A DNA stretch of 64,000 nucleotides from Loigolactobacillus coryniformis subsp. coryniformis KCTC 3167 = DSM 20001 (GTDB lineage: Bacteria; Bacillota; Bacilli; Lactobacillales; Lactobacillaceae): positions 2,356,001 to 2,420,000 of the forward strand of contig NZ_CP017713.1 in NCBI RefSeq assembly GCF_002706425.1. The letters are read 5' to 3'. The translations under genes and the position numbers were made by a program. Shown here one piece after another: positions 16,028 through 25,345 of the stretch. Below the pieces are notes generated by a model, which made no database searches, was not told the origin of the DNA, and was given only the letters and a program-made list of their open reading frames with translations. Numbering within the stretch: position 1 is the first letter of the stretch; every line of letters begins with the position of its first letter.

Positions 16028-17934
16028 ATCGAGTAGGAGGTAATTGTAAGTTACCGTCCTCTCACACCACCGTACGTACGGTTCCGTATACGGCGGTTCA
16101 ATAATTTAAGCACTCTGAATTTGCTGGAGCGTCTGACTCAAGTTAATGAGTCCACGACGTTCCAGCTCTTTGTTAGTTAGGGTACGGCACAGCGTTTTAC
16201 TATGCGCTGTCCGCCAGTACCCTTTACGCGTGTTAGCGGATAGCTTAGCTTCATCTTTCGTAAATCCTAATCCGCTCAAGTTGTTCTCTCTAGTTTTGGC
16301 TTTCTTCCATTGTTTCCAAATGTACTGGCGAATACGTGACCGCAGCCACGCATCTAATTCCGTGATGAACCGCTTCATTCTACCCAAGCTGTAATACTGC
16401 AACCAACCGCGCATCTTTTGACGAATCTCTGCCATTATTTGGTCTTCGGATACACCACGATTACGCTTAGTCAGCCGCCTCAATGCTTGTTTAACTCGCT
16501 GCTTCGCTGACCACACCGGATAGGGAAAAGCCCTGCCTTTAGTGTGGCCCAACGTAAAACCTAAGAACTTCATTCTGTTGGTGGCGACCACTTGTGTCTT
16601 TTCCTGATTGAGCGTGAGTTTTAACTCATGCTCGAGAAAACGAGTCACACTAGCGAGGACTCGTTGGCCCGCGCGTGGACTTTTAACAAAGATATTGCAG
16701 TCATCGGCGTAACGGACAAATTCATGACCGCGCCTAGCTAGTTCTTGGTCGAATTCGTTGAGATAAATATTCGCTAACAGTGGCGAGATCGGCCCGCCTT
16801 GCGGTGTGCCTTTCTCACTGCGTTCAAACAATTGCCCATTCATGGTGCCACTAGTCAGAAAACGGCGAATGAGCCGTAGTATCCAGCGGTCACTAATTCG
16901 CTGCTTGAGAAACTTCATAAGCATGTCATGATTAACCGTATCGAAGTAGGCCTTCAAATCCAGATCAACCACATAGTGATAACCCGCATTATCTAGCTGA
17001 ACGACCTGTTGAACTGCGTCATGTGCACTGCGTTGGGGTCGAAAACCAAAACTATTGTTGGCGAAGATCTGTTCATATATCGGCGAAAGGACCTGGGCCA
17101 CGGCCTGCTGGACTAGCCGGTCGATCACGGTCGGAATGCCAAGCTTACGCGTTCCACCGTTGGGCTTTGGAATTGAGACTTGCTTGACTGGTGCCGGTTT
17201 ATAAGTCCCATTGGCCAATTCTGCGAGTAATTCTTCGCGATGTACTTTCAGGTACGGTTTCAATTCATCAACGGTCATACCGTCAACTCCGGCCGCCCCT
17301 TTGTTCCTGACCACACGTTGATAAGCCAAATTCAGGTTGTTGCGGGCCAAAACTAATGCTTGAAACTGAGTGCCACTCATCTTTTCTCCTTCACCGGAGG
17401 CGATACTACGCGCCCCAGTTTGTCTTTGGTCTTCCAGACCTATCATCCGCTGGCGGTCAGCTTGTTCTGTTTTCTGCGATTTTCGCATCGTCTTCACTTC
17501 CAGTCGCAATATGAGTTATTATTGTTTGGTCCTTCATGGTTACCCACTACTATGACCTCGGCTGACTCCTGTACACTTAACCAGCCATTTCTGACTTGCT
17601 TTGAACTCATATTTCCTTGTCATTTGGGTATTCCCTAAGAAAATCAGGATTGTGTGTACAGGTCTCCCCGGGTAAGAACGTCAACTTTCGTACCATGTCA
17701 CCGTCAGCTTTACTGTCGTAACTTCGGGTAGTATCGGACTTCAGTGTGTTTGGCCACCTTATCCAGTTACTTCCGGCCTTATAGCTGCTTCTTGTTCATC
17801 GGTGCAGTACTTTGCTCATCAGGCTTCCTTCAGTCTTCACCTCACGATAAAGGCCTTGCCTTTGGCTAGCGGTTCCGACTACTACGGCCCGCAGTGGACT
17901 TTCACCACCTAGTTGACGCCCATGCCGGGCGCAC
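16028..17934 (-). mobile_element. Group II intron, class C-like, about 1.9 kb
   Basis: On the minus strand the element starts with GTGCGCCCGG, matching the GUGYG 5' consensus. It ends with a domain V hairpin (GAACCGCCGTATACGG..CCGTACGTACGGTGG), a domain VI helix and a CTCGAT 3' end. It encodes one reverse transcriptase. The 5' exon is the copZ terminator: its GGAGTTGGACATAA/TTATGTCCAACTCC stem and T run end one base before the intron. Insertion just after intrinsic terminators is the hallmark of class C introns. The 3' exon is the 136-bp repeat. Confidence 0.88.
16106..17488 (-). CDS. ltrA: Group II intron reverse transcriptase/maturase
   Basis: About 460 aa. The RT blocks are intact: VDGMTVDELK, IPKPNGGTRKLGIPTVIDRLVQQ, SFGFRPQRSAHDA, the GTPQGGPISPLLANIYL block, and the catalytic YADD in RYADDCNIF. 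A maturase (X) domain follows (RGWLQYYSLGRMK). No HNH endonuclease follows, which fits class C introns that insert at single-stranded or structured DNA. The protein assists intron splicing and retrohoming. An in-frame TTG lies 21 bases upstream, but the ATG behind GGAAGTGA is the better start. Confidence 0.93.
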   Translation of the reverse strand: MRKSQKTEQADRQRMIGLEDQRQTGARSIASGEGEKMSGTQFQALVLARNNLNLAYQRVVRNKGAAGVDGMTVDELKPYLKVHREELLAELANGTYKPAPVKQVSIPKPNGGTRKLGIPTVIDRLVQQAVAQVLSPIYEQIFANNSFGFRPQRSAHDAVQQVVQLDNAGYHYVVDLDLKAYFDTVNHDMLMKFLKQRISDRWILRLIRRFLTSGTMNGQLFERSEKGTPQGGPISPLLANIYLNEFDQELARRGHEFVRYADDCNIFVKSPRAGQRVLASVTRFLEHELKLTLNQEKTQVVATNRMKFLGFTLGHTKGRAFPYPVWSAKQRVKQALRRLTKRNRGVSEDQIMAEIRQKMRGWLQYYSLGRMKRFITELDAWLRSRIRQYIWKQWKKAKTRENNLSGLGFTKDEAKLSANTRKGYWRTAHSKTLCRTLTNKELERRGLINLSQTLQQIQSA

Positions 17935-17939
17935 CAAAA

Positions 17940-17981
17940 AAGGAGTTGGACATAAACGACTTATGTCCAACTCCTGCACTA
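17940..17981 (-). terminator. Intrinsic terminator of copZ, intron target
   Basis: CAGGAGTTGGACATAA pairs with TTATGTCCAACTCC around a 4-base loop and is followed by six T. The group II intron begins one base after the T run. Confidence 0.92.
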
Positions 17982-17985
17982 AAAC

Positions 17986-18216
17986 CTAACTTAATTCTTT
18001 AACTTTCATTTTCTTAACCGGATAACCTAAGCGATCCACAACGTCGGCCAACTTTTCGGCGGATGTTTGTGCCGGATCGAAATCAACTTTAACTTTAGCG
18101 GCATTAAACAAAACTTTGATCTCACTGACACCAACTTGCTGTTTAAGTGCACCCTCAATTTTTTGCATGCATGACGGGCAAGTTAAGTTATCTAATTGCA
18201 TAATTGCTTTTTCCAT
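17986..18216 (-). CDS. copZ: CopZ-like heavy-metal-associated chaperone
   Basis: A 76-aa single HMA domain with the metal motif LTCPSCMQKIE (CxxC). The ferredoxin-like fold is normal in length, and the Tyr of loop 5 is at GYPVKK. Such proteins carry Cu(I) or another soft metal to a P-type ATPase or repressor; neither partner is nearby, so the metal is not certain. An in-frame TTG lies upstream but overlaps the AAGGAGG ribosome site, so the ATG is the start. Confidence 0.85.
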   Translation of the reverse strand: MEKAIMQLDNLTCPSCMQKIEGALKQQVGVSEIKVLFNAAKVKVDFDPAQTSAEKLADVVDRLGYPVKKMKVKELS

Positions 18217-18313
18217 AATAGTGACCTCCTTGATCAACTTATGGCTATAGTTTACCGCCGTTTAGTAATCCGGCAATTGATCGGCATCAAGTTTTGCCAA
18301 TTTTTTAAAAATT

Positions 18314-19687
18314 TTAGCTGACTACCGATTGTTCCTGGGGATTCAGATGCGGTAAACCTTGGTATTGATCAAAAAGTGCCTGCTGCAATTTTTTAAGACT
18401 CGGCCGCGGTTCATTTTGAAAGTCACGATAAACTGGCGAACTATTGAGTTGAGCCCGTAACTGAAAATTGCGCGCCTGTTGCAAGCCGTACGCCAGTAAT
18501 GAATCTTGCTGGATTCGCGGCAACAAACGACCCGCCAAAGTCAGTTGGGGCCGACATAATTTTTCGGCAGCTTGTGCCACCACCGAACGATAAATTGGCG
18601 GTAGCTCAGCGGTAATCACCAATTCTTGTAGCTGCGCTAGTAAATCTAAACCAGCCTGTTGCTGGCTGCTAGTTGCCAGCGGATGTTCCAGCGCCACCTG
18701 ATCATTTTGCTGTGTTGCCGCCGTTAATTCCGTTGCTGCCAATTTAGGGGTAACCATAAAATAAAATGCTAGTAATTGCAACAATAGCAGCGTGTCGCTA
18801 CGTATCCCGGTCGTAACCGTGGGATCAAGATCTAACATACGTAACTCAATATGACTGATCCCATGAGACGCCAAAGCCGTCAAGCCCGCCGGATGCCGCA
18901 ACCGCACAGCTTCATGGAAGGCGGATTCAGCAATCAACTCATCAGCGGCAATAGCTGCTTGCATTTTTTCTACATAAGCTGCTACCGAGGTATAATCTCC
19001 CTTAAAATGACTAGCAAAACCATAACCGTATTGTCGCGAATTACGCAATGAGCGCACTGGCTGTGCCGGTAAATCAGTTAAATAATTAGCTTCTGCAACC
19101 GGACTAGCACCCTGTAAATAGGTGAACAACCACCGATACTGCATAAATCCAATCGCCTGCTTGAGTAACAATTCGTCACGTACCTGCCGCGTATCTCGTC
19201 GCACGGCCTTGGCAATGGCGCTAGTCCACTTTTTATTAGGGGCCAAGTTAACATGGATTCCTGAAGGTAAGCCTTCTTCCATGCCGTAACGGCGCCCTAA
19301 TTCCTGATAATAAGCCATTTTTTCTGGTCCAACATCGGCATAACCTAGCTCACTGTGAGTTGCTGTTAAACAAGGCGGTAATGAAAACGGCCAAAGATAC
19401 TCATCCGCTGCCAATGCGGAACGCAATGTATAATCTAATGCCGCTAAATACTGACTTGCTGTCCCAATTGAATTAGCGACTGGAGTGATTATTTCACTTT
19501 GTGTATTGAAGTAATCATTTTTAATGTACGGATTGGCGCGTTGTTGACCTAACATTGGTGGATATGGTGCCGCGCTTAAATAGCCGTCAGCACCAATTCG
19601 ATGACGTTCCACTTCTAATCCCCAAGTAAATCCCTGGGCAAAATTGCTGACACCTAATTGTAAAATATATTTACCTAAATCATCCAC
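18314..19687 (-). CDS. Glutamate-cysteine ligase-like protein (paralogue 2)
   Basis: A 457-aa homologue of the protein near 6-7.4 kb. The same blocks appear in order: GLEVERHRI, QSEIITPVANS, YLWPFSLPP, LPSGIHVNLAP, YLQGASPVAE and HIELRMLDLDP. This is the GshA catalytic domain for ATP-dependent joining of Glu and Cys, again without a GshB part. The two copies are clearly diverged, so the duplication is old. GTG start; a copper chaperone gene follows downstream on the same strand after about 100 bp, which may place both in a thiol/metal stress context, though this is inference. Confidence 0.8.
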   Translation of the reverse strand: MDDLGKYILQLGVSNFAQGFTWGLEVERHRIGADGYLSAAPYPPMLGQQRANPYIKNDYFNTQSEIITPVANSIGTASQYLAALDYTLRSALAADEYLWPFSLPPCLTATHSELGYADVGPEKMAYYQELGRRYGMEEGLPSGIHVNLAPNKKWTSAIAKAVRRDTRQVRDELLLKQAIGFMQYRWLFTYLQGASPVAEANYLTDLPAQPVRSLRNSRQYGYGFASHFKGDYTSVAAYVEKMQAAIAADELIAESAFHEAVRLRHPAGLTALASHGISHIELRMLDLDPTVTTGIRSDTLLLLQLLAFYFMVTPKLAATELTAATQQNDQVALEHPLATSSQQQAGLDLLAQLQELVITAELPPIYRSVVAQAAEKLCRPQLTLAGRLLPRIQQDSLLAYGLQQARNFQLRAQLNSSPVYRDFQNEPRPSLKKLQQALFDQYQGLPHLNPQEQSVVS

Positions 19688-19832
19688 GGTCCAAGCCTCG
19701 CTTTCGTTATAATCTATTACTTATCCACTATATAATCGTATACCGGAAACGCAATTAAATTCTAGAAATATGCTAGCGTTTTCTAAAAACTTTGCCAGCT
19801 CATGTTACAATAATCGATAAGGAGGCGGTTTT

Positions 19833-20030
19833 ATGTACATTTTGATCAAACACATTGATAAGCTCAAAAATGATAAAGCCAAAAAAGTTTATCGTGTACT
19901 TTTAAAAGCTGATAATGGCGATACTTTATTTAAAAGCAAAAAACTTTACTACCGTAAATCAGTCGACCACCTTATCGTACGACTCCAAGAAAATGATTTT
20001 GCCACAACAAAAGTTATCGATCATACTTAA
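19833..20030 (+). CDS. Small basic hypothetical protein
   Basis: A 65-aa lysine-rich soluble protein beginning MYILIKHIDKLKNDK. I do not recognise it. A strong ribosome site (AAGGAGG) and an intrinsic terminator directly downstream make it a likely real monocistronic gene. It is divergent from the second glutamate-cysteine-ligase-like gene. Confidence 0.6.
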   Translation: MYILIKHIDKLKNDKAKKVYRVLLKADNGDTLFKSKKLYYRKSVDHLIVRLQENDFATTKVIDHT

Positions 20031-20045
20031 ATCAATGCAGGCACT

Positions 20046-20092
20046 AACGATCAGTAAACCAAACTAAATTAGTTTTGCTGATCGTTTTTTAA
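20046..20092 (+). terminator. Intrinsic terminator of the small hypothetical gene
   Basis: ACGATCAGTAAA and TTTGCTGATCGT form a stem, with AACTAAATTAGTT forming the tip, then TTTTTT. Confidence 0.85.
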
Positions 20093-20098
20093 TGCAAC

Positions 20099-20234
20099 AA
20101 AAAACTCTCAGAGGGCGCGCTTCGCTTCGCCCTCGTATCCATAATATGAAACCGTCTTCGCTCTTGATATAATCAAGAGGAAGGCGGCTTTATTTGTTCA
20201 TCGCTGGTTTATTGGTGGTTCTTCAGACCCCGTA
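20099..20234 (+). repeat. 136-bp repeat, copy upstream of the IS110 transposase
   Basis: Nearly identical to 15892-16027. Both copies open with AAAAAACTCTCAG and end with CCCCGTA before CAAAAAA. The position in the long non-coding leader of an IS110-family transposase, and the strong nested hairpins, are what would be expected of a bridge RNA gene at the left end of such an element. That identity is inferred, not shown. Confidence 0.7.
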
Positions 20235-20352
20235 CAAAAAACCGATGGTCTTCAGCTCTGAGATTACCCAATTGTTGCCCTGAGCACGTATATAAAATTT
20301 CAATCCCTCAATAGCCGAAGACGCTGCCTATCAATACTAGGAGGTCTCCCCA

Positions 20353-21543
20353 ATGGAAGTTGTCGCAGAAAGTGTTGCCGGGATCGATGTCCACCAAAAG
20401 GAAATCACGGTAACCGTATTAATCGGTTCAGCCGAATCAGCTAAGCCAAAAAAGGTACACGCGCGTTTTCAAACGGTCACTTTTGACTTGAAAGCGTGCG
20501 GCGCATGGTTGAAACAACAGGATGTTAAGCAGGTACTCATGGAAAGTACTGGCCAATATTGGCGCCCTGTTTGGCAGATCCTTGAGCCGTTTGGCTTTAA
20601 TATGATCCTATGTAATCCGCGTATTATTAAGAATATTCCCGGTAAGAAGACCGATCAAAAGGATTCTGAATGGTTATCCGAACTTGCGCGGTACGGACTT
20701 GTTAGTGCCAGTTATGTGCCACCACGTCAGATTCAAGAGCTACGTGAATCGACGCGTTTAAGCAAAAGTATCACCCAACAAATGACGCGCCTGAAGAATC
20801 AGGTCCACGATATTCTTCAACGTTCTAATATCAAGCTCACGACCTATGTTTCCGATATTTTCTCCGGTTCTGGACGCCGCATTCTGGCATTATTGGAGAA
20901 TAGTGAGGTGATCAACCTTGCCAGCATCGAACAAGCAGGGACCGGTAAACGCGGGTATCGATTAAAGGCCACTCCAAAACAAATCTTGGCTTCTCTTGAT
21001 GGCGCTCTGAGCTACAATGATCGCTTTTTGATGGCAATGAACATGAATCTGCTAGCGAGTTACCAACGTGAATTAATCAATCTAGAGTCGCAAATTTATG
21101 AGCAACTTGAAGCCTTCTCAGAGTTGTATCATCGCTTACAAGCGATTCCAGGCGTTGGTGAGGGTACTGCACAAATCATTATTGCCGAAATTGGCTCAGA
21201 CGTAAGTCCATTCCCCGACGCCCACCATCTTGCCTCTTGGGCGGGCTTGTGTCCAGGCAGCTACGAATCCGCGGGTAAGAAACATGGGGCACATACGCTT
21301 CACGGTAATAAATACCTCAAAACGGCGATGATTACCGCGGCTATGGCAGCGAAGTCGACGAAGCAAACGGGTCTACGAGACTTTTACTGGCGGTTGTGCT
21401 CGCGTATGGGCAAGCAGAAGGCTAATGTCGCCCTCGCTCACAAGTTACTGCGTATTATTTATGTGATGATCCAGACTGGCGCGACGTATCAAGAATATAA
21501 AAAGAGCCAACGTACTGAAGATACGTTGACTCCCAAAATATAA
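20353..21543 (+). CDS. IS110-family transposase (DEDD recombinase)
   Basis: 396 aa and apparently intact. The RuvC-like DEDD domain shows Asp in AGIDVHQ, Glu in MESTGQYW, and Asp residues in KKTDQKDSEWLSEL. The C-terminal Transposase_20 domain has LQAIPGVGEGTAQIIIAEIG and the SYESAGKKHG block that holds the catalytic Ser. These enzymes recombine DNA under guidance of a bridge RNA made from the element's own flank. A ribosome site (AGGAGG) precedes the ATG. Confidence 0.95.
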   Translation: MEVVAESVAGIDVHQKEITVTVLIGSAESAKPKKVHARFQTVTFDLKACGAWLKQQDVKQVLMESTGQYWRPVWQILEPFGFNMILCNPRIIKNIPGKKTDQKDSEWLSELARYGLVSASYVPPRQIQELRESTRLSKSITQQMTRLKNQVHDILQRSNIKLTTYVSDIFSGSGRRILALLENSEVINLASIEQAGTGKRGYRLKATPKQILASLDGALSYNDRFLMAMNMNLLASYQRELINLESQIYEQLEAFSELYHRLQAIPGVGEGTAQIIIAEIGSDVSPFPDAHHLASWAGLCPGSYESAGKKHGAHTLHGNKYLKTAMITAAMAAKSTKQTGLRDFYWRLCSRMGKQKANVALAHKLLRIIYVMIQTGATYQEYKKSQRTEDTLTPKI

Positions 21544-21638
21544 GTTACTAGCGCTAGTATAACTACAGTATAGCAGTTTTTTTCGGCATTTGCACACCAA
21601 GGGGTTACTGCGCGCTAAATTGAGTTTGGTTTCATATA

Positions 21639-21668
21639 AAAATCGACTCCGCAAAGAGTCGATTTTTC
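21639..21668 (-). terminator. Terminator of the phosphoketolase gene
   Basis: AAAATCGACTC and GAGTCGATTTT form a perfect stem; on the minus strand the T run follows. Confidence 0.88.
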
Positions 21669-21676
21669 AGTCGGTA

Positions 21677-24055
21677 CTATTTCAATGGTTGCCATGTCCA
21701 GTCAAGTACTTCTGGAATATCCTCACCATTTTCACGAATATAATCGTGATGGTATTGTAATTTATCGTCCATTTTTTGGATGAAAGCTGCGCCTTTATCC
21801 GCATATTCAGGTAAGTGCATGATGACATCCTTGGCTAAATGGAAGCGATCAAGTTCATTGACGACCCGCATATCAAATGATGTAGTAATGTCGCCTTCTT
21901 CACGATAACCGTGGAACATGATGTTACGGTTATGGCGATCAAAGAAGATATCGCGTGGTAAGTCTTCAAAGCCATGATAAGCAAATAAGACTGGTGTATC
22001 TTTAGTAAAATAATGATCGAATTCAGCATCAGACAAGCCGCGAGGATCACGTTCTGGACTGCGTAACTTCAACAGGTCGATCACGTTAATATAACGGATC
22101 TTCAATTCAGGGAAGTTGTCGTGCAAAATATTAATTGCGGCTAAACTTTCCATATTTGGTTCAGTCCCTGCAGCAGCGATCACAATATCGGGCTTGCTAC
22201 CTTGATCAGTTGAAGCCCAATCAATGATACCTAAACCGTTATTCGCCAACTTAGTCGCTTCTTCAATGCTGTAGTATTGTGGCCGTGGTTGTTTTGAAGT
22301 AATCAAAATATTGACCGTTTGCTTACTATTAAAGATCAATGGACTAACCGCTAACAACGAGTTAGCATCAGCTGGTAAATATTCACGGATATATTCTGGC
22401 TTCTTTTCCGCCATATGCGTTAAGATACCAGGATCTTGATGGGTATACCCGTTATGATCTTGCTGGAAGCTAGTCGATGTTGAAACCACGTTCAATGATG
22501 GATACTTAGTCCGCCAATCTAATTCATCAGCTTTACGGATCCACTTGAAGTGCTGGGTCAACATTGAATCAACGACCCGCAAGAAAGCTTCATAACTAGT
22601 AAACAAGCCATGACGACCAGTTAAGGTGTAGCCTTCATTAAAGCCTTCAGCTTGATGTTCTGATAATTGTGAATCAATGATCCGGCCGGTAGGTGCCAAA
22701 TATTGATCTTGCGGCTCCTTGATTGGTTCCAACCACTGCCGACTAGTTGCCTCAAACAAGCTGTACAAACGATTGGACATCGTTTCATCAGGACCGAAAA
22801 TACGGAAATTATCCGGATTGTTCTTGATCAGATCACGCAAATAATCAGACCAAACAATCATGTCTTGTTTAACTTGCTTACCATGTTCTGTATTATCCAA
22901 CGCATATTTACGATAATCAGGTAAGTTCAAATCTTTAGGAGCAATACCACCGTTTGTAATTGGATTGGTCGACATCCGCTTGTCACCCTTAGGCGCTAAT
23001 GCCCGTAACTCAGGAATCAACGTCCCATTTTCATCAAATAGTTCTTCAGGCTTATAGGATTCCAACCATTCAACTAACGCATCTGCATGCGTCATATCAT
23101 TTTGATTTACTGGAATTGGAATCTGATGCGCACGGAATGAACCTTCGATTGGTTCGCCGTCCCAAGTTTTAGGACCAGTCCAGCCTTTTGGTGCCCGGAA
23201 AATAATTACTGGCCAAGTTGGTTGCGTTGGGTCGTTATTTTCACGTGCATGTTTCTGGATTGCTTTGATCGATTCGATTGCTTCGTCCATTGCTTTAGCC
23301 AAAGCCGGATGCATCACTTTAGGATCGTCACCTTCAACAAAAATTGGTGCCCAGCCCATACCTTCAAAATACTTTCGTAAATCAGCGTCAGATTTACGTG
23401 CCAAAATCGTTGGATTAGAGATCTTGAAACCGTTCATGTTGACGATTGGTAAAATCGCACCATCATGAATTGGGTTGATAAACGTATTCGAGAACCATGA
23501 AGCTGCTAACGGTCCTGTTTCAGTTTCACCGTCACCAGTGACTGCTGCAGCGATCACATCAGGGTTATCTAAGATCGCACCAGTTGCGTGGGATAATGTA
23601 TAACCTAATTCGCCACCTTCATGGATCGAACCTGGTGTTTCGGCTGCCGCATGGGAAGCCACGCCACCAGGGAATGAGAACTGTTTGAATAACTTTTGCA
23701 TCCCTTGTTCATCTTGCGTGATTTCTGGATAGATGTCACTGTATGAGCCGTCCAAATAAGAATTAGAAACCATGACCTGGCCACCATGACCGGGACCTTC
23801 AATATAGAACATGTTCAAATTGTACTTATTGATCACACGGTTTAAATGGGCATACAAGAAATTCTGTCCAGCAATCGTGCCCCAATGGCCAATTGGATAA
23901 TACTTAACGTCACTAGCTTTTAATGGCCGCCGCAATAAAGGATTGTCTTTTAAATAAAGCTGACCAACAGAAAGATAGTTAGCTGCCCGCCAATAAGCGT
24001 TTAATTTTTCAAAATATTCTGGTGATGAATAATCTACGGTTTTTGTGTCCGTCAT
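21677..24055 (-). CDS. xpkA: Xylulose-5-phosphate/fructose-6-phosphate phosphoketolase
   Basis: 792 aa, full length for the family. The thiamine diphosphate site [18 protein letters not shown] is near residue 165; the N-terminal [20 protein letters not shown] and EGPGHGG blocks and the central [12 protein letters not shown] are intact. It splits xylulose 5-phosphate with phosphate into glyceraldehyde 3-phosphate and acetyl phosphate, the key step of heterolactic pentose metabolism. ATG start behind AAAGGAG. A GntR/UTRA regulator gene lies just upstream on the same strand but has its own terminator. Confidence 0.97.
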   Translation of the reverse strand: MTDTKTVDYSSPEYFEKLNAYWRAANYLSVGQLYLKDNPLLRRPLKASDVKYYPIGHWGTIAGQNFLYAHLNRVINKYNLNMFYIEGPGHGGQVMVSNSYLDGSYSDIYPEITQDEQGMQKLFKQFSFPGGVASHAAAETPGSIHEGGELGYTLSHATGAILDNPDVIAAAVTGDGETETGPLAASWFSNTFINPIHDGAILPIVNMNGFKISNPTILARKSDADLRKYFEGMGWAPIFVEGDDPKVMHPALAKAMDEAIESIKAIQKHARENNDPTQPTWPVIIFRAPKGWTGPKTWDGEPIEGSFRAHQIPIPVNQNDMTHADALVEWLESYKPEELFDENGTLIPELRALAPKGDKRMSTNPITNGGIAPKDLNLPDYRKYALDNTEHGKQVKQDMIVWSDYLRDLIKNNPDNFRIFGPDETMSNRLYSLFEATSRQWLEPIKEPQDQYLAPTGRIIDSQLSEHQAEGFNEGYTLTGRHGLFTSYEAFLRVVDSMLTQHFKWIRKADELDWRTKYPSLNVVSTSTSFQQDHNGYTHQDPGILTHMAEKKPEYIREYLPADANSLLAVSPLIFNSKQTVNILITSKQPRPQYYSIEEATKLANNGLGIIDWASTDQGSKPDIVIAAAGTEPNMESLAAINILHDNFPELKIRYINVIDLLKLRSPERDPRGLSDAEFDHYFTKDTPVLFAYHGFEDLPRDIFFDRHNRNIMFHGYREEGDITTSFDMRVVNELDRFHLAKDVIMHLPEYADKGAAFIQKMDDKLQYHHDYIRENGEDIPEVLDWTWQPLK

Positions 24056-24207
24056 GATTGATTCTCCTTTTCATATTGAATGACTATTTTATGATTTACC
24101 AAAAGTCACCGCAGCTCACTGCGCTACTTCACCTAATAAGATAACCAATTTACGATTAAAAGTCAACCTTTTTGCAAATTGGGTCGTACCAATTAAAAAG
24201 TGAGCAA

Positions 24208-24244
24208 AAATAAAAAACTTGCCCTATCCAAGAAACAAGTTTTT
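24208..24244 (-). terminator. Terminator of the GntR regulator gene
   Basis: AAAAACTTG and CAAGTTTTT form the stem around a GATAGGG-containing loop, with a T run on the minus strand. Confidence 0.75.
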
Positions 24245-24975
24245 TATGGCTTGTCGATCGCCACAAATGAATTAAATTTTAGATAACGATAGTGCATACG
24301 CATAAACGAATACTCAATTGGCGTCCCATCATCTAAAAAGAAAATCCCGGCCATTGTGCCCACTGGTTCGTTGGCCTGCAAATGTAACAGTTCTTGATCT
24401 TCTGCTGTAGCTGGTGCCGCACCAATCGTCAGGAACGATTTAGTGACTGCCTGCTTTTTAGTTTCCTGCAAGTAGTTAAAAATCGAATGCCCAGCAATAT
24501 CCTGATTTAGCTCAGGCACGACCTTGATCGGAATAAAACTTTCTTCGATCATAAACGGCTGATCATCTAGCAAACGTAGCCGCTTAATCTGATAAACGAA
24601 CTCGCCACTTTGCAAAAATAAATCACGCTGCAGCGTTGCCGTAGCCGGAATCGCTGCAAATTCAAGTAGCTTGATACCGGGCTTTTTCCCCGCCATTTGT
24701 AAATTGTCGGTGATACCTAAATTACTGCCTTCATAATTGAACAACGATTGATTTTCTAAATATAACGGATTAATAAAGGTGCCAGAGCCACGTTTTTTAA
24801 AGACCACACCATCATTAGCCAGCATCGCCAATGCGCGCTTGATTGAACTACGACTGACCGCATACTCTTCACTCAGATGACGTTCATCGGGCAATCTCAT
24901 TTCCGCAGCAAACTCCCCGGCAAAAATACGCCGAGTTAAATCTTTGATTATGCGTTGATAAACTAAATCTGCCAT
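24244..24975 (-). CDS. GntR/HutC family regulator with UTRA domain
   Basis: About 243 aa. The N-terminal winged HTH (MRLPDERHLSEEYAVSRSSIKRALAML and the wing KKRGSGTFI) is followed by a UTRA ligand domain. HutC-type proteins usually sense sugar phosphates or amines. Position suggests control of xpkA, but this is inference. An apparent in-frame TTG upstream falls inside the dispersed repeat; the ATG behind AATAGGAG is the start, and the ribosome site itself is the end of the repeat motif. Confidence 0.85.
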   Translation of the reverse strand: MADLVYQRIIKDLTRRIFAGEFAAEMRLPDERHLSEEYAVSRSSIKRALAMLANDGVVFKKRGSGTFINPLYLENQSLFNYEGSNLGITDNLQMAGKKPGIKLLEFAAIPATATLQRDLFLQSGEFVYQIKRLRLLDDQPFMIEESFIPIKVVPELNQDIAGHSIFNYLQETKKQAVTKSFLTIGAAPATAEDQELLHLQANEPVGTMAGIFFLDDGTPIEYSFMRMHYRYLKFNSFVAIDKP

Positions 24976-24984
24976 ACTTTTTCT

Positions 24985-25310
24985 CCTATTACACAATTAA
25001 GGTGGTTTATTAGCTAAATACGCTAATAAACTTTGATGTTCCACTGTCGCTCGTTTTCAACAACACTACTTAGCAAGTATCAGATATCTGATTTTTCCAT
25101 GAAACAGAACTTGCTTTCCGTTGTCGATCAGACTAAGCCGAAGACCGGCAAGTCTAAGTCGCAGGCGATGTCTATTCTTGTGGCCAAGTTTAAGGAGCGT
25201 AGTTGCATAGTCCGCAACTGCGTTTCCTCAACTAAATTCGTTTCGGTCACCGCAAGAAACATGGCCCTATTACACAATTAAGGTGGTTTATTAGCCTGAT
25301 TTTGACGCTA
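24985..25310 (-). repeat. modular hairpin repeat element, copy 2 (leader of the GntR gene)
   Basis: Read on the minus strand, both ends carry the module GCTAATAAACCACCTTAATTGTGTAATAGG-type sequence (25267-25305 and 24986-25030), each next to a TTAGC/GCTAA pair. Between them GCCATGTTTCTTGCGG and GGCCACAAGAATAGACATCG match the central hairpin of the 840-1087 copy, but with about 65 extra bases in the loop. The plus-strand part from CCACTGTCGCTCGTT to CCGTTGTCGATCAGACTA matches copy 3 (4768-4866). The promoter-proximal module ends in the ribosome site of the regulator. Confidence 0.72.
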
Positions 25311-25345
25311 ATATTCCAGTCACTAGAGCTTATCATACCATATTA

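Larger units (their letters stand above)
20099..21600 (+). mobile_element. IS110-family insertion sequence (ends approximate)
   Basis: A transposase with about 250 bp of non-coding DNA upstream and a short downstream end, as in IS110-group elements, which have no terminal inverted repeats. The left boundary is placed at the start of the 136-bp repeat; it could instead lie after that repeat. The right boundary is not sharply visible and lies between the transposase stop and the phosphoketolase terminator. Confidence 0.65.
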
